DNA of 64,000 nucleotides from Candidatus Mycobacterium wuenschmannii (GTDB lineage: Bacteria > Actinomycetota > Actinomycetes > Mycobacteriales > Mycobacteriaceae). Where the stretch lies: positions 3,534,001 through 3,598,000 of the forward strand of contig NZ_CP126981.1 of the NCBI RefSeq assembly GCF_030252325.1, read 5' to 3'. Shown in pieces: positions 53,508 to 61,224 of this stretch; the stretch's first letter is position 1; each line of letters opens with the position of its first letter. A model generated the notes under the pieces. That model was given only the letters and a program-made list of their open reading frames with translations, did no database searches and was not told the DNA's origin. A program made the translations under genes and the position numbers.

Positions 53508-55001
53508 TTATCCTCCGGCCGCGGCGTTGGGTTCTGGAACGGGCGCGACGGCCCCGCCCCCGGTGACGGTGTCGCGCGCGAGCAGCGCGCTGTCATGGCT
53601 GATGGCCGGCCCGGCCGCGAACGTGCGGACGATGGGCCAGGGGGCCTGCACGGCGCTGCCCACGTCGAGCCCGAGCGGCTCAAGGGTCTTGCGGTCCCAC
53701 TGCACGCCGAACCGAACACCTTGCGGCGACAGCCAATACAGGCTCTCGCGGCTACCCGAGCTGGCAACACCGCTGGTGGTCGCGACGAAGTTGGCCGCAC
53801 CGGGCAGCACGAGGGCCTGGTCGGCCTCGACGGATTCCGGCGCACGGTCGTCGCGCACCAGGCGCACCAGGCGCTGATCCATTCCGATCGGCACCGGCAG
53901 ACCGCGGCCGCTGATGATGTTGATCGTGGCCTGCGGGTCGGTGGTCTGCTTCTGCCAACCCACGCACGTCACCGGATTGGCCGCGGTGTCAACGAAATTC
54001 AGCTTGCCCGATGGATAGAACCCGACGTTGAGAACGTCGACCGCGGGAATGTGGATCAACTTGTCCGGCGAGATGAGTGTCGGCGTTGCGGAGGCCTGGG
54101 CCGTCGCGGTGCGCAGCAGGTCTGCGACGAAGCTGGTGATCTTCTGCACTCCGTCGGGCAGCAACACATAGAAGCCGGTGACGGTGCCGTTGGCGTCGCG
54201 CGTCTCCAGCACGGCGCCCACGGGCGACCCGGGGAGCCAGGTCGATGGCGTCCCCAGATCCGGGATCGCCGGAATGATCAGGGGTTCGGTGGCCGGCATC
54301 GCGTCGAAGAGCGCATTGGATATCTCGATCGGGTAGGTGAGCCCCGGATCCAATCCCAGGTTGAAGGTGACCGATCGGTCGGCGGGGTCGATCTGCGACC
54401 GCTGCCCACCCCACACCACGTAGGTCGCGCCCTTGTGGGTGACCAGGATCGCCTGGTTCCGCTGCATCGGCGCGGCCCGGCCGTCCTTCGCGAGTTCGCC
54501 GGCGATCGAGGTCACCAACGGCAACGTCCCGGTGCCCCGGGCGGGCGCGGTGTCGCACACCGACCATGCCGAGACCGAACTCGCGGTGATCGGAAGACTG
54601 TCCGGCACACCGGGAATGCCGACGATCGGGCCGGTCGGATACTTGGCGATCTCGGACGCCTTGACCCATGTCGGCGCCGCGTTGGCGCCCACCACCAAGC
54701 GCGCCGAGGTCAGATTCAGCGCCGGGTAGAGCCGGCCGTTGACCTTGGCGTAGACGGCCCCGGTGTCGCGGTTGCCGATGATCGAGGACTGCCCAACCAG
54801 ACCGGCCGGCTTCATCACGTGCAGCAGCGCCATCCAGCCGATGCCGATCAGCACGAACACCATCGACAACGCTACCGCCGCTTGCTGTTTGCGGTCGTCA
54901 TGCTTCATCCGCACGGAGAACCGGGTGATCGCGGCCTTCAGCCGGCGGTTGTAGAACAGGTGCCCCGAGTTCTGGTCGCGGTTGGAGAGATTGAGTGGCA
55001 C
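53508..55001 (-). CDS. eccB2: ESX-2 membrane component EccB2
   Basis: A 497-residue protein (M. tuberculosis EccB2, 495). A short cytosolic N-terminus (LSNRDQNSGHLFYNRRLKAA) and one membrane helix at about 43-65 precede a large periplasmic domain with the repeat units R1-R4, including paired cysteines (VCDTAPAR and VTCVGWQ). EccB dimers join the membrane complexes in the periplasm. GTG start, with GAAGGA 10 bases upstream. First of the core secretion genes. Confidence 0.95.
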   Translation of the reverse strand: MPLNLSNRDQNSGHLFYNRRLKAAITRFSVRMKHDDRKQQAAVALSMVFVLIGIGWMALLHVMKPAGLVGQSSIIGNRDTGAVYAKVNGRLYPALNLTSARLVVGANAAPTWVKASEIAKYPTGPIVGIPGVPDSLPITASSVSAWSVCDTAPARGTGTLPLVTSIAGELAKDGRAAPMQRNQAILVTHKGATYVVWGGQRSQIDPADRSVTFNLGLDPGLTYPIEISNALFDAMPATEPLIIPAIPDLGTPSTWLPGSPVGAVLETRDANGTVTGFYVLLPDGVQKITSFVADLLRTATAQASATPTLISPDKLIHIPAVDVLNVGFYPSGKLNFVDTAANPVTCVGWQKQTTDPQATINIISGRGLPVPIGMDQRLVRLVRDDRAPESVEADQALVLPGAANFVATTSGVASSGSRESLYWLSPQGVRFGVQWDRKTLEPLGLDVGSAVQAPWPIVRTFAAGPAISHDSALLARDTVTGGGAVAPVPEPNAAAGG

Positions 55002-55040
55002 GTCAGCGTCCTTCTTCGTTGTGCGTCAACCGGTTTCCCG

Positions 55041-55367
55041 TCACTGCAGGGCTCCGCCGTAGCCGTAGCGGGCCTGGTTCTCCGACTCGGCCTCGTCGCG
55101 CAGGGCTGCGACGGCGAGGTTCAACCGGTCGGCGAGCTCCCCATGGCTGTAGCCGGACATCACGCTCGGGTGCAACGACAGGTCGACCAGCCGCCCGTCG
55201 GCGTTCGCGACCGCGTGAATGTCGCCGAGATCGACGCTGTAAGTGACCGATTCGGCCTGCCCGACGAGGGCCTCCCACTTGTCAGCGGCGTCGTTCAACT
55301 CGCGCAGCACCGACTCCACGAGATCCTTGTCGCTGAGCTGCGCGCGACTACCCGGCCCCGGCATCAT
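55041..55367 (-). CDS. YbaB/EbfC-like small protein in ESX-2 locus
   Basis: A 108-residue protein with the YbaB/EbfC layout: an N-terminal helix (LSDKDLVESVLRELNDAADKWEALVGQAES), a beta-strand core (VTYSVDLGDIHAVANADGRLVDLSL) and a C-terminal helix (HGELADRLNLAVAALRDEAES). The same fold is seen in EspL of ESX-1. EspL-type proteins stabilise secreted partners in the cytosol; the role here is inferred. It lies between the DUF5632-like gene and eccB2 on the same strand. Confidence 0.75.
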   Translation of the reverse strand: MMPGPGSRAQLSDKDLVESVLRELNDAADKWEALVGQAESVTYSVDLGDIHAVANADGRLVDLSLHPSVMSGYSHGELADRLNLAVAALRDEAESENQARYGYGGALQ

Positions 55368-55407
55368 GGCAGTATCTCGACCCCTCCGAACAGCGTCAAT
55401 TCATTCG

Positions 55408-57024
55408 TCACGGGCCGGCCTTCCATCCGCTGGCCGGCGGTGAACTGAGCAGTTGGAACCAGGCGAAGTGGTAGTTCGCGAGCACGTTGTTCTTGGTGGC
55501 GATCCCCTCGGTCGCCGCCAGCAGTAGGCAGTTCAGCAACAACCCCGGGTCGACGTCCGGGTACTGCGCGAGCAGTTGATATCGCGACGTGTCGAGGTAG
55601 ACGCGCAGGATGTCGATCTCGGCATCGACGATGCCGGTGCCCGCGGCCCCCGCCCTGGCCAACGTGTTGACCATCCGTGGCAGCCCGTCGCGCCAGTGGG
55701 TCGCCTCGCCGAGCACCCAGCCGAGATCGTCGACCGGCGGAAGTTCGCGCGGTCGCGACGAGGTGTCGGTGACTTCGTAGTCCATCGCCCACCCGAGCGG
55801 GTCGCCCGGCGCGTAGGTGGCCACCAAGGTCGTCTGGCCGAGCAGCGTCGCCGCGGTGCCCTTGCGCCGACCCGGCTCCAGCAGTTGGACGTCGGTGGGC
55901 AGCTTCAGGCCGGGCGGTATCCAGCCGTGGGCGAGGTCGGTCACCAGCAGCGTGCTGCCGTCCTCGCGCAGGCCGACCGCCCACCGCAGTCCGGGTTCCT
56001 GGCGCGCGACGAACTTGAGCTGCCGCTCCAGCCGGTCGCGATCCGACTCCGACGGCTCGGCGGCCGCGGCGGGTTCGATGACCGGCAGGTGCCGGCTGGC
56101 CTCGGCCTCGTCGATCACCGGCTGCGGCGCGGGTGGCGGCGGTTCGATCGGCGGTTGTGTCAGCGGTGCGATCTCCTGCAGCAGCGACGAGAGTTCCTCG
56201 AGCACCTCGGTGTCGTCGGAGTCGAACGCGTGCTTGGGGGTCGACTGTTCCGGATCCAGTTGCACGACAGCGGGTTCCGGCTCAGATTCCGGTTCGGCTT
56301 CCGGCTCGGGCTCGAGCTCGGTCTCGACATCCGGCTCAGGCTCGTATTCCGGCTCAGGCTCCGGTTCGGGCTCGGATGGCGCGAACTCGGGCGCCGCTGC
56401 CGGGACGGCGGCCTCCGCGAGGGGCTCCCACCGCCGCGTCAGCTCCTCTGGTTCGGGCGACTCGAGGGACTCCCAGGGATCGAACGGCTCGTACTTCTGG
56501 TGCCTGGCCTCGGCAGGCTCCGGGGCAGGCGGAGCGGGCGCCACTTCGGGCTCCACGATCGGTATTTCAACGGTCGGCTCGGGATCCTGTTTCGGCGGAG
56601 CGAGTTTGAATCGCGCCGTTTTCTCCGTCTCGTCGACGCCATTTACCGGGCGGTGCTCCGGCGGCAATTTCGATTTCAAGGAATGGAGGTGCCGAACGGT
56701 CGACTCGACCCGGCGCACCGCAAAGGCGCGGGCGTCGTTGATCACTCGCGCTTCTTCCGCCTGCCGGGTCGAATCGACCAGCCCCGCGCAGCGAATGTTC
56801 TTGAGTTCCTCGTTCGCCGAATTGACGATTCGTTGGAGGTCGGCCTTCAGATACTTGACGAGCGGGGCGGTCTCGGCCGTCACCATGGACAGTTCCGCAG
56901 GCCAGAGGCCTCCCGTGATCCACGGGGTGGCATCGACCGGGGACTTGAACGCCGGGATCTTCAGCGATTCCTGGGCAGCCCTCCGGAGGCGCTGACGCGC
57001 CGTATTCCGTCCGAAGATCGCCAC
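55408..57024 (-). CDS. ESX-2-associated DUF5632/DUF5631-like protein (Rv3899c-like)
   Basis: A 538-residue protein. The N-terminal 130 residues are helical. The middle (about 150-330) is disordered, Pro- and Glu-rich, with EPEPEPEPEYEPEP-type repeats near 218-257. The C-terminal 200 residues contain the RQLKFVARQEPGLRWAVGLREDGSTLLVTDLAHGWIPP segment and the QLLAQYPDVDPGLLLNCLLLAATEG helix that resemble Rv3899c. The start is GTG; TACGCT lies six bases upstream. Probably cytosolic partner or substrate; function unknown. Confidence 0.82.
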   Translation of the reverse strand: MAIFGRNTARQRLRRAAQESLKIPAFKSPVDATPWITGGLWPAELSMVTAETAPLVKYLKADLQRIVNSANEELKNIRCAGLVDSTRQAEEARVINDARAFAVRRVESTVRHLHSLKSKLPPEHRPVNGVDETEKTARFKLAPPKQDPEPTVEIPIVEPEVAPAPPAPEPAEARHQKYEPFDPWESLESPEPEELTRRWEPLAEAAVPAAAPEFAPSEPEPEPEPEYEPEPDVETELEPEPEAEPESEPEPAVVQLDPEQSTPKHAFDSDDTEVLEELSSLLQEIAPLTQPPIEPPPPAPQPVIDEAEASRHLPVIEPAAAAEPSESDRDRLERQLKFVARQEPGLRWAVGLREDGSTLLVTDLAHGWIPPGLKLPTDVQLLEPGRRKGTAATLLGQTTLVATYAPGDPLGWAMDYEVTDTSSRPRELPPVDDLGWVLGEATHWRDGLPRMVNTLARAGAAGTGIVDAEIDILRVYLDTSRYQLLAQYPDVDPGLLLNCLLLAATEGIATKNNVLANYHFAWFQLLSSPPASGWKAGP

Positions 57025-57030
57025 CGGCCA

Positions 57031-57036
57031 AGCGTA
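57031..57036 (-). promoter_or_regulatory. Candidate head promoter of the ESX-2 operon
   Basis: TACGCT on the minus strand ends six bases before the GTG at 57024, a leaderless arrangement. It would start transcription of the whole ESX-2 cluster. A divergent promoter of the small peptide gene lies 56 bases away. Confidence 0.5.
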
Positions 57037-57091
57037 CCGTCAACGCCGCATCGACAGCCGCGCTGTTTGACGGCCCGCAAAGACGGGTGAA

Positions 57092-57120
57092 TTGTGCGAA
57101 TAACGGTGTCTGAGTAGCGT
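57092..57120 (+). promoter_or_regulatory. Promoter of the 47-aa peptide gene
   Basis: TTGTGC (57092-57097), a 17-base spacer and TAGCGT (57115-57120), ending six bases before the ATG at 57127. A leaderless transcript is expected. Confidence 0.65.
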
Positions 57121-57126
57121 GAACGC

Positions 57127-57270
57127 ATGGCTGATACAGGGCTTCAGCAGCAGTTGAATGAGGTGCGCGCGCTACTGAGCCAGGCGCGAGAGTTGTTCGG
57201 CGCCAACCCCGTCGAGCCGCCCGCTGATATTGCCCCGGAGCGCGACGCGGTCCAGACCTGGGTTCGCTAG
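57127..57270 (+). CDS. Leaderless 47-aa helical peptide
   Basis: A 47-residue protein: MADTGLQQQLNEVRALLSQA, then RELFGANPVEPPADIA, then PERDAVQTWVR. The N-terminal half would be an amphipathic helix; the rest is Pro/acidic. A consensus-spaced promoter ends six bases upstream and codon third positions are mostly G or C, both supporting a gene. It runs opposite to all its neighbours and ends one base before the end of the DUF2694-like gene. No family recognised; a regulator or small partner of the ESX-2 accessory genes is a guess. Confidence 0.6.
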   Translation: MADTGLQQQLNEVRALLSQARELFGANPVEPPADIAPERDAVQTWVR

Positions 57271-57585
57271 TTAGCGGTCCGTTTCGTCGCGGCGCGGTAG
57301 CTCGTGGGCGACCAATCTTTCGATCGCCACGTCAAGATCATCGGCGGTAGGAACCTCGGCGGACGGGGTGTATCCCGCGGCGACAATCTCACCCCGAACC
57401 TCCATTACCGCCTTGAGATACGAGACATCGGCGGTCAGCAGAATGCCCTCGGTCAGGCTGTCCGCATCGGTGTGCATCGCGGCTTCGGTCAGCGTCACAC
57501 TGTGCATGTATCCGCCGCGGCATGAGCGGACCAGAATGTGCCCGCTTGGATGAACGGTGTCGAACGCGGGATCGGCCTCGGTCAT
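57271..57585 (-). CDS. DUF2694-like protein
   Basis: A 104-residue protein beginning MTEADPAFDTVHPSGHILVRS, with a compact beta-rich first half (RGGYMHSVTLTEAAMHTDADSLTEGILLTADVSYLKAVMEVR) and a helical end. It resembles the DUF2694 protein Rv3612c of the espACD locus. The ATG overlaps the stop of the EspC-like gene (ATGA). The pairing of DUF2580 and DUF2694 genes echoes espACD, so a role in chaperoning or exporting ESX substrates is possible but unproven. Confidence 0.7.
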   Translation of the reverse strand: MTEADPAFDTVHPSGHILVRSCRGGYMHSVTLTEAAMHTDADSLTEGILLTADVSYLKAVMEVRGEIVAAGYTPSAEVPTADDLDVAIERLVAHELPRRDETDR

Positions 57586-57899
57586 CGACCGTCGTCGGAG
57601 ATGCGCTCAATTTGTTGGGCGGCTGCCGCGTCGTGCTCTTCCCACATGCCGGCCGATTTTGTCAGGTCGTCCGCGATCTGCGCGTGATTGTCGGCCTGTT
57701 GCTCGTAGCAGAGCCGGCGCTGCTCGAGCAGCTCCCGGCCGGCTTCGCGGAGGTCACCAAAGATCGGGCCGAGCGAGTCCAGGCTCTGCTGAATGGCCTC
57801 GTGCGACGACGGGAGCGCGCGCAGGTACTCCGACGTCTCTTGGTGATGGCCGGCCGCCTGCCGCAAATGCGCCGGCACCACATGGATTCGGTCTGCCAT
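57582..57899 (-). CDS. EspC/EspF-like (DUF2580) protein
   Basis: A 105-residue helical hairpin, close in length to EspC (103). It begins MADRIHVVPAHLRQAAGHH, the usual DUF2580 opening (IxVxPxxLxxxAxxH), and ends with a long second helix. EspC is a type VII substrate that assembles on the outer cell surface and is needed for ESX-1 function. AGAAGGAGA lies 7 bases before the ATG. Adjacent to ESX-2, it is a strong candidate ESX-2 substrate. Confidence 0.78.
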   Translation of the reverse strand: MADRIHVVPAHLRQAAGHHQETSEYLRALPSSHEAIQQSLDSLGPIFGDLREAGRELLEQRRLCYEQQADNHAQIADDLTKSAGMWEEHDAAAAQQIERISDDGR

Positions 57900-57941
57900 C
57901 CGCTCTCTCCTTCTGACGTTCCGGCGCGGGCCGGGCTGCTT

Positions 57942-59078
57942 CTACGCTGTCTCGGGTCTGTCGACGGTTGCCGGCCTGGTGGGCGCGGGTGGATCGGTAG
58001 CGGCCGGCGCGGACGCGTTGACCGGCACCGGCGGGTGCTCCCAGCCTAGGAACGTCGGGCCGCTGACGGTAGAAGTGTGCTGAATCTGCCCGTTGACCAG
58101 CGCCCGGCTCTCGCCGAGGGCGAGCGCGTGCCGGTCGGTGAATATGCCGACGTCGCCGGGCACCAACCGCGCCGGGTCCAGCGGCTCGCCGACCGGAGTG
58201 CCGGGGGCGGGAATGGTGATGCCCTCGTGGCGGAAGGCGTCGGCGATCGGGGTTCCGGCCGCGGCGGCTTCGATGACCGCGGCAAGCTGCGGGGACGCGG
58301 CGGTCAACGTCTCGCCGTTGGGCAGCGTCACGGTGGTCGGTCCGGATGCGGGTTCATCCGGCTTGGACTCGTGGCCCTCGTCGTCGGAGACGAGTTGGTT
58401 GTCGGGCTCCTCGGCATCGAACGCCGCGTCATCGAGGGTGGCAGGCTCTTCGGGCAGGGCGGACGGCAGCGGAAGCCCACCGGGAAGTCCGAAGCCGCCC
58501 CCACTCGGCACCCCTCCCCCACCGAACGACGGCATGCTGGGCATCCCGGCCGGCACCGGCGCGGACGCCGGCGCTCCGGGGGCCTCCTCGGGCGGCATGC
58601 CGTAGTCGTCGTCGGGGAACTCGTCCGTCAGTGAATCCGGCGCAAAATTCGGTGGGGCCGTGTGGCTTTCGGTGGAGCTCGACTTGGCCGCGGGCTCGGC
58701 GTCGGGCTGGGAAGAGTTGTACAGCGACGTCCAGGCCGCCATCAGCGCCGAGTTCGACACGTCGTCGAGGCTTGCCCCGGCAACGACGGCCTGGATGTCA
58801 CGCAGCTTGCCGATCAGGTAGCGCTGGAAGTCGCGCGCACCTGCGGGGGTGTCCAGATCCGACCGCGCCGCGACGGCGCCCTCGATGTCGCGCTGCAGGG
58901 CGTCCAGGGCTTCCCTACTGGCGGCGGCCTTCTGATGCGCGTTCAGCACCGCGGTCACGACTTGCAGATCGACCTGTGCTGTCGACGAATTCTGATGTGC
59001 CAGAGCGATTTCCGCGCTCCGAATGGCCTCGGCCGCGGCGCCTTCTTGATGGTCGGCGGAGGACGCATCGTCGGGCAT
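57942..59078 (-). CDS. Helical-repeat protein A with Pro/Gly linker (Rv0026-like)
   Basis: A 378-residue protein. Residues 15-130 are helical (DUF4226-like) and include LDALQRDIEGAVAARSDLDTPAGARDFQRYL. A Pro/Gly/Ser-rich linker (about 140-220) follows, then an acidic stretch and a C-terminal domain containing TVTLPNGETLTAASPQLAAVIEAAAAG and PARLVPGDVGIFTDRHALALG. No Sec signal. The ATG at 59078 has TACTGT seven bases upstream, a leaderless arrangement. The next gene is a paralogue of the helical part. M. tuberculosis Rv0025/Rv0026 are the likely relatives. Confidence 0.78.
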   Translation of the reverse strand: MPDDASSADHQEGAAAEAIRSAEIALAHQNSSTAQVDLQVVTAVLNAHQKAAASREALDALQRDIEGAVAARSDLDTPAGARDFQRYLIGKLRDIQAVVAGASLDDVSNSALMAAWTSLYNSSQPDAEPAAKSSSTESHTAPPNFAPDSLTDEFPDDDYGMPPEEAPGAPASAPVPAGMPSMPSFGGGGVPSGGGFGLPGGLPLPSALPEEPATLDDAAFDAEEPDNQLVSDDEGHESKPDEPASGPTTVTLPNGETLTAASPQLAAVIEAAAAGTPIADAFRHEGITIPAPGTPVGEPLDPARLVPGDVGIFTDRHALALGESRALVNGQIQHTSTVSGPTFLGWEHPPVPVNASAPAATDPPAPTRPATVDRPETA

Positions 59079-59085
59079 GGTGGGG

Positions 59086-59091
59086 ACAGTA
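59086..59091 (-). promoter_or_regulatory. Candidate -10 box of helical protein A
   Basis: TACTGT on the minus strand ends seven bases before the ATG at 59078, so the gene may be transcribed apart from the genes upstream of it. Confidence 0.45.
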
Positions 59092-59115
59092 GCCACGGCC
59101 GTCGGCGCCGACAAT

Positions 59116-59505
59116 TCAGTCCTGTGCAGGAGCGGTGTAGTGCTCACGCAACCCGTCCAATTTCGCGGCGGCCGCGCCGGCGAGGTCGCGCGCGTGTGCC
59201 ACCACCGCACCGATCTCGTGCTGCTTGGTGAGCAGGAACTTCTGGAACTCCCGCGCACCCATCGCCGTATCGAGCGCAAGGGCGGCCTGGTTGGCGACGG
59301 CGCCGTCGATGTCGGCGGCAATGGCGTCGAGGCGCTGGGTCGCCTCGACAGTTGCCGCGTGGGCGGCGGCGAGCGCTTCGGTGAGAGCCCGGTCGGCATC
59401 GGATGACGCCGCGTGGCGTGCCGACAGCGCCGCCTGACCGGCCTCGCTCGCCTCGATCGAGCCGCCGGCCTGTCCGGCCGCTCCCTGTCCCTGCGCGTCG
59501 GCCAT
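59116..59505 (-). CDS. Helical protein B (Rv0025-like paralogue)
   Basis: A 129-residue soluble helical protein. It shares with the next gene downstream the segment LDAIAADIDGAVA...LDTAMGAREFQKFLLTKQHEIGAVVAHA, against LDALQRDIEGAVA...LDTPAGARDFQRYLIGKLRDIQAVVAGA, so the two are paralogues. No signal peptide or membrane helix. It starts six bases after the stop of the NlpC/P60 gene, so it is in the same operon as that gene and the XRE regulator. Confidence 0.78.
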   Translation of the reverse strand: MADAQGQGAAGQAGGSIEASEAGQAALSARHAASSDADRALTEALAAAHAATVEATQRLDAIAADIDGAVANQAALALDTAMGAREFQKFLLTKQHEIGAVVAHARDLAGAAAAKLDGLREHYTAPAQD

Positions 59506-59510
59506 CGTCG

Positions 59511-60329
59511 CTACCCCACCGGTCGCCGGATCTGCACCCCGGTGCCGAGCGGGCTGATGCGCACGGTCGCACCGGGTTCGGGCGCCTCGATGACGAGGTT
59601 GTTGCCGATCGCCAATTGGACGTGATCCGCCGTCGGGAAGACCAGATCGCCAGGGCGGACCTGTGCGCGCGGAATCGGGATACCGTCGTAGATCTGCTGA
59701 TATGTGGTGCGGTCCAAGTGAATTCCGGCCTTCGCGTAGGACCACTGGGTCAACCCGGAACAGTCGAACTGATCGGGGCCGGTCGCTCCCCAGACGTAGG
59801 GACGGCCCAGCCGCGACAGCGCGGCCCGCACCGCGATCCCCGCTCGGCTGCTGGGCGGCGGCAGGCGTAGGCCGTGGTGGCGCACCCGATAGCGGACTGG
59901 CCGCCACCGCGAGCGGTGCCTACGCGATCGGCGACGGGCCGCCAGCACATGGGCGTGCTGAGCGCGCAGCCGCGCGGTCCGGCGGCGCATCGCCTCACGC
60001 TGTGCGAGGGGGGTATCCGGCACCGCGTTGTCGGCCCGCGCCTCGTCGAGCACGGCTCTAGTCAGCGCCTGCGCGGCCGCGTGGTCCCGGCGCGCTGCAT
60101 GGGCGGTGGCGGCCACCTCGGCGTCGACGCTCGCGGCCGCCCGCAGGTCGTCCCGGCTGCGGTCGACCACCGCGCGGTAATATGCCTGTCCCCCAGCGCT
60201 ATTCAGGTCCGCAGCCCGAGCCAGCAGTCGATCGTAGGGTGCCAGCCGCGCGTCGAACGATGCCTCCCGGGTGTTCCCCGCGAACAGTTCGTGAGCGTGG
60301 CGCAGTGCCGCCACGTCATCTCCGGTCAC
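59511..60329 (-). CDS. NlpC/P60 peptidoglycan hydrolase without Sec signal (Rv0024-like)
   Basis: A 272-residue protein. The N-terminal 130 residues are helical and Ala-rich, then an Arg-rich stretch (AARRRSRRHRSRWRPVRYRVRHH). The C-terminal NlpC/P60 domain has the catalytic Cys in DQFDCSGLTQWSYAKAG and His in ADHVQLAIGNN, with GRPYVWGATGP before it. It would cut peptide stems of peptidoglycan. The N-terminus has no Sec signal, which suggests another export route, possibly type VII. The GTG start overlaps the XRE stop (GTGA). Confidence 0.88.
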   Translation of the reverse strand: MTGDDVAALRHAHELFAGNTREASFDARLAPYDRLLARAADLNSAGGQAYYRAVVDRSRDDLRAAASVDAEVAATAHAARRDHAAAQALTRAVLDEARADNAVPDTPLAQREAMRRRTARLRAQHAHVLAARRRSRRHRSRWRPVRYRVRHHGLRLPPPSSRAGIAVRAALSRLGRPYVWGATGPDQFDCSGLTQWSYAKAGIHLDRTTYQQIYDGIPIPRAQVRPGDLVFPTADHVQLAIGNNLVIEAPEPGATVRISPLGTGVQIRRPVG

Positions 60330-61081
60330 TGCTGCTCTCCCTCGGTCGACTCGGTGAATGCCCGGACCCGGGGGAGAGCGCCCGGCGGGATGACTCCTCT
60401 GTTGCGGATGTCCCACAACTCTGCGCCGGTGACCCCGAGCATTCCCGCGATCACGGCGTCGGGGAGGGCCGAGCGCACGCAGGCCCGGTCGAGTCGCGCG
60501 CTCAGGCTCGCCGGCACGCGCTCCAGGAGGTCGCCGCGGGCGCTTTCCAGCTGCTCGAGATGCTGCATGAGTCGACCGGCGGACTCGGCATCGGCACCGG
60601 CCGCGAGGCGCCAGGAGTCGGCTGCCAGCATCTCGGCCCGCACGCACTGTTCGATCACAGAAAGAATATACGACTCATATTCGTTTGATGTATTCGCCGG
60701 CGCTCGCTCGATCGCCGATTTGATGGCATCGAGCTGTGCTTCGGAGGATCGCTCCAGCACCGCGGTGTCGGTGTTGTGCCGTACTACGACGACCGGTCCA
60801 TCGGACCTTACCGGGATCGGTTCGGCCGGCCGCGGCGCGGTCAGGCGCTCGAGTTCGGCGGCGGAATCGGCCGCCACGACGAGCCGCGAGTAGGTGCCGG
60901 TCGGCAGGCCCAGACCGTTTTCCACCTTTTGAACTGTGCCTTTGTGCGGCTTGCGCGCGCCCCGCTCGAGATAGCTCAGGCCCATGATGCTGACGCCGGT
61001 GACCGAGGCGAAGTCGGCGAGGGACCAGTTGCGCGACTCGCGAAGCTCTCGAATCGCTGCGCCCGCCGATTCACGGCTCAT
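60326..61081 (-). CDS. XRE-family regulator (Rv0023-like)
   Basis: A 251-residue DNA-binding protein. Residues 8-65 are a helix-turn-helix (AIRELRESRNWSLADFASVTGVSIMGLSYLERG). The rest is helical and may dimerise or sense a signal. M. tuberculosis Rv0023 has the same length (256) and position, upstream of the NlpC/P60 gene and divergent from whiB5. A palindrome just before its start is a likely autoregulatory site. It heads an operon with the NlpC/P60 gene and helical protein B. Confidence 0.88.
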   Translation of the reverse strand: MSRESAGAAIRELRESRNWSLADFASVTGVSIMGLSYLERGARKPHKGTVQKVENGLGLPTGTYSRLVVAADSAAELERLTAPRPAEPIPVRSDGPVVVVRHNTDTAVLERSSEAQLDAIKSAIERAPANTSNEYESYILSVIEQCVRAEMLAADSWRLAAGADAESAGRLMQHLEQLESARGDLLERVPASLSARLDRACVRSALPDAVIAGMLGVTGAELWDIRNRGVIPPGALPRVRAFTESTEGEQQ

Positions 61082-61096
61082 CGCAGCGTTCCGGCC

Positions 61097-61108
61097 ATAT
61101 CCGGATAT
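61097..61108. promoter_or_regulatory. 12-bp palindrome between XRE and WhiB5-like genes
   Basis: ATATCCGGATAT is a perfect palindrome 16 bases upstream of the XRE start. It overlaps TAATAT (minus strand, 61105-61110), a probable -10 box of that gene, so binding there would block transcription. Confidence 0.55.
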
Positions 61109-61136
61109 TACACAGCGCGACCGAACCGCCTCGGCA

Positions 61137-61194
61137 TATATGTTTTTGTCTCGCTTCCCTTGCGGACGCGGGTCTGGTGTGTATATGTTTCTGT
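61137..61194 (+). repeat. Paired TATATGTTT repeats in the WhiB5-like promoter
   Basis: TATATGTTTTTGT at 61137-61149 and TATATGTTTCTGT at 61182-61194 are direct repeats 45 bases apart in the divergent promoter region. They may be binding sites of the XRE or WhiB-type regulator, or overlapping promoters. Confidence 0.5.
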
Positions 61195-61224
61195 ATACGT
61201 TTTAGAACCGAAGGAGGCGGACCA

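Noticed and set aside
49504..53877. Long plus-strand frames of 814 and 642 residues
   Set aside because: Antisense to eccC2 and eccB2, both intact with conserved motifs.
38491..55001. Assignment as ESX-1
   Set aside because: EccC is one polypeptide, the order is eccB-eccC-PE-PPE-esxD-esxC-espG-MinD-eccD-mycP-eccE-eccA, and the Esx pair lacks the WxG of EsxA/EsxB.
59079..59399. Extension of helical protein A
   Set aside because: Shadow of helical protein B; a -10 box seven bases before the ATG at 59078 fixes the start.
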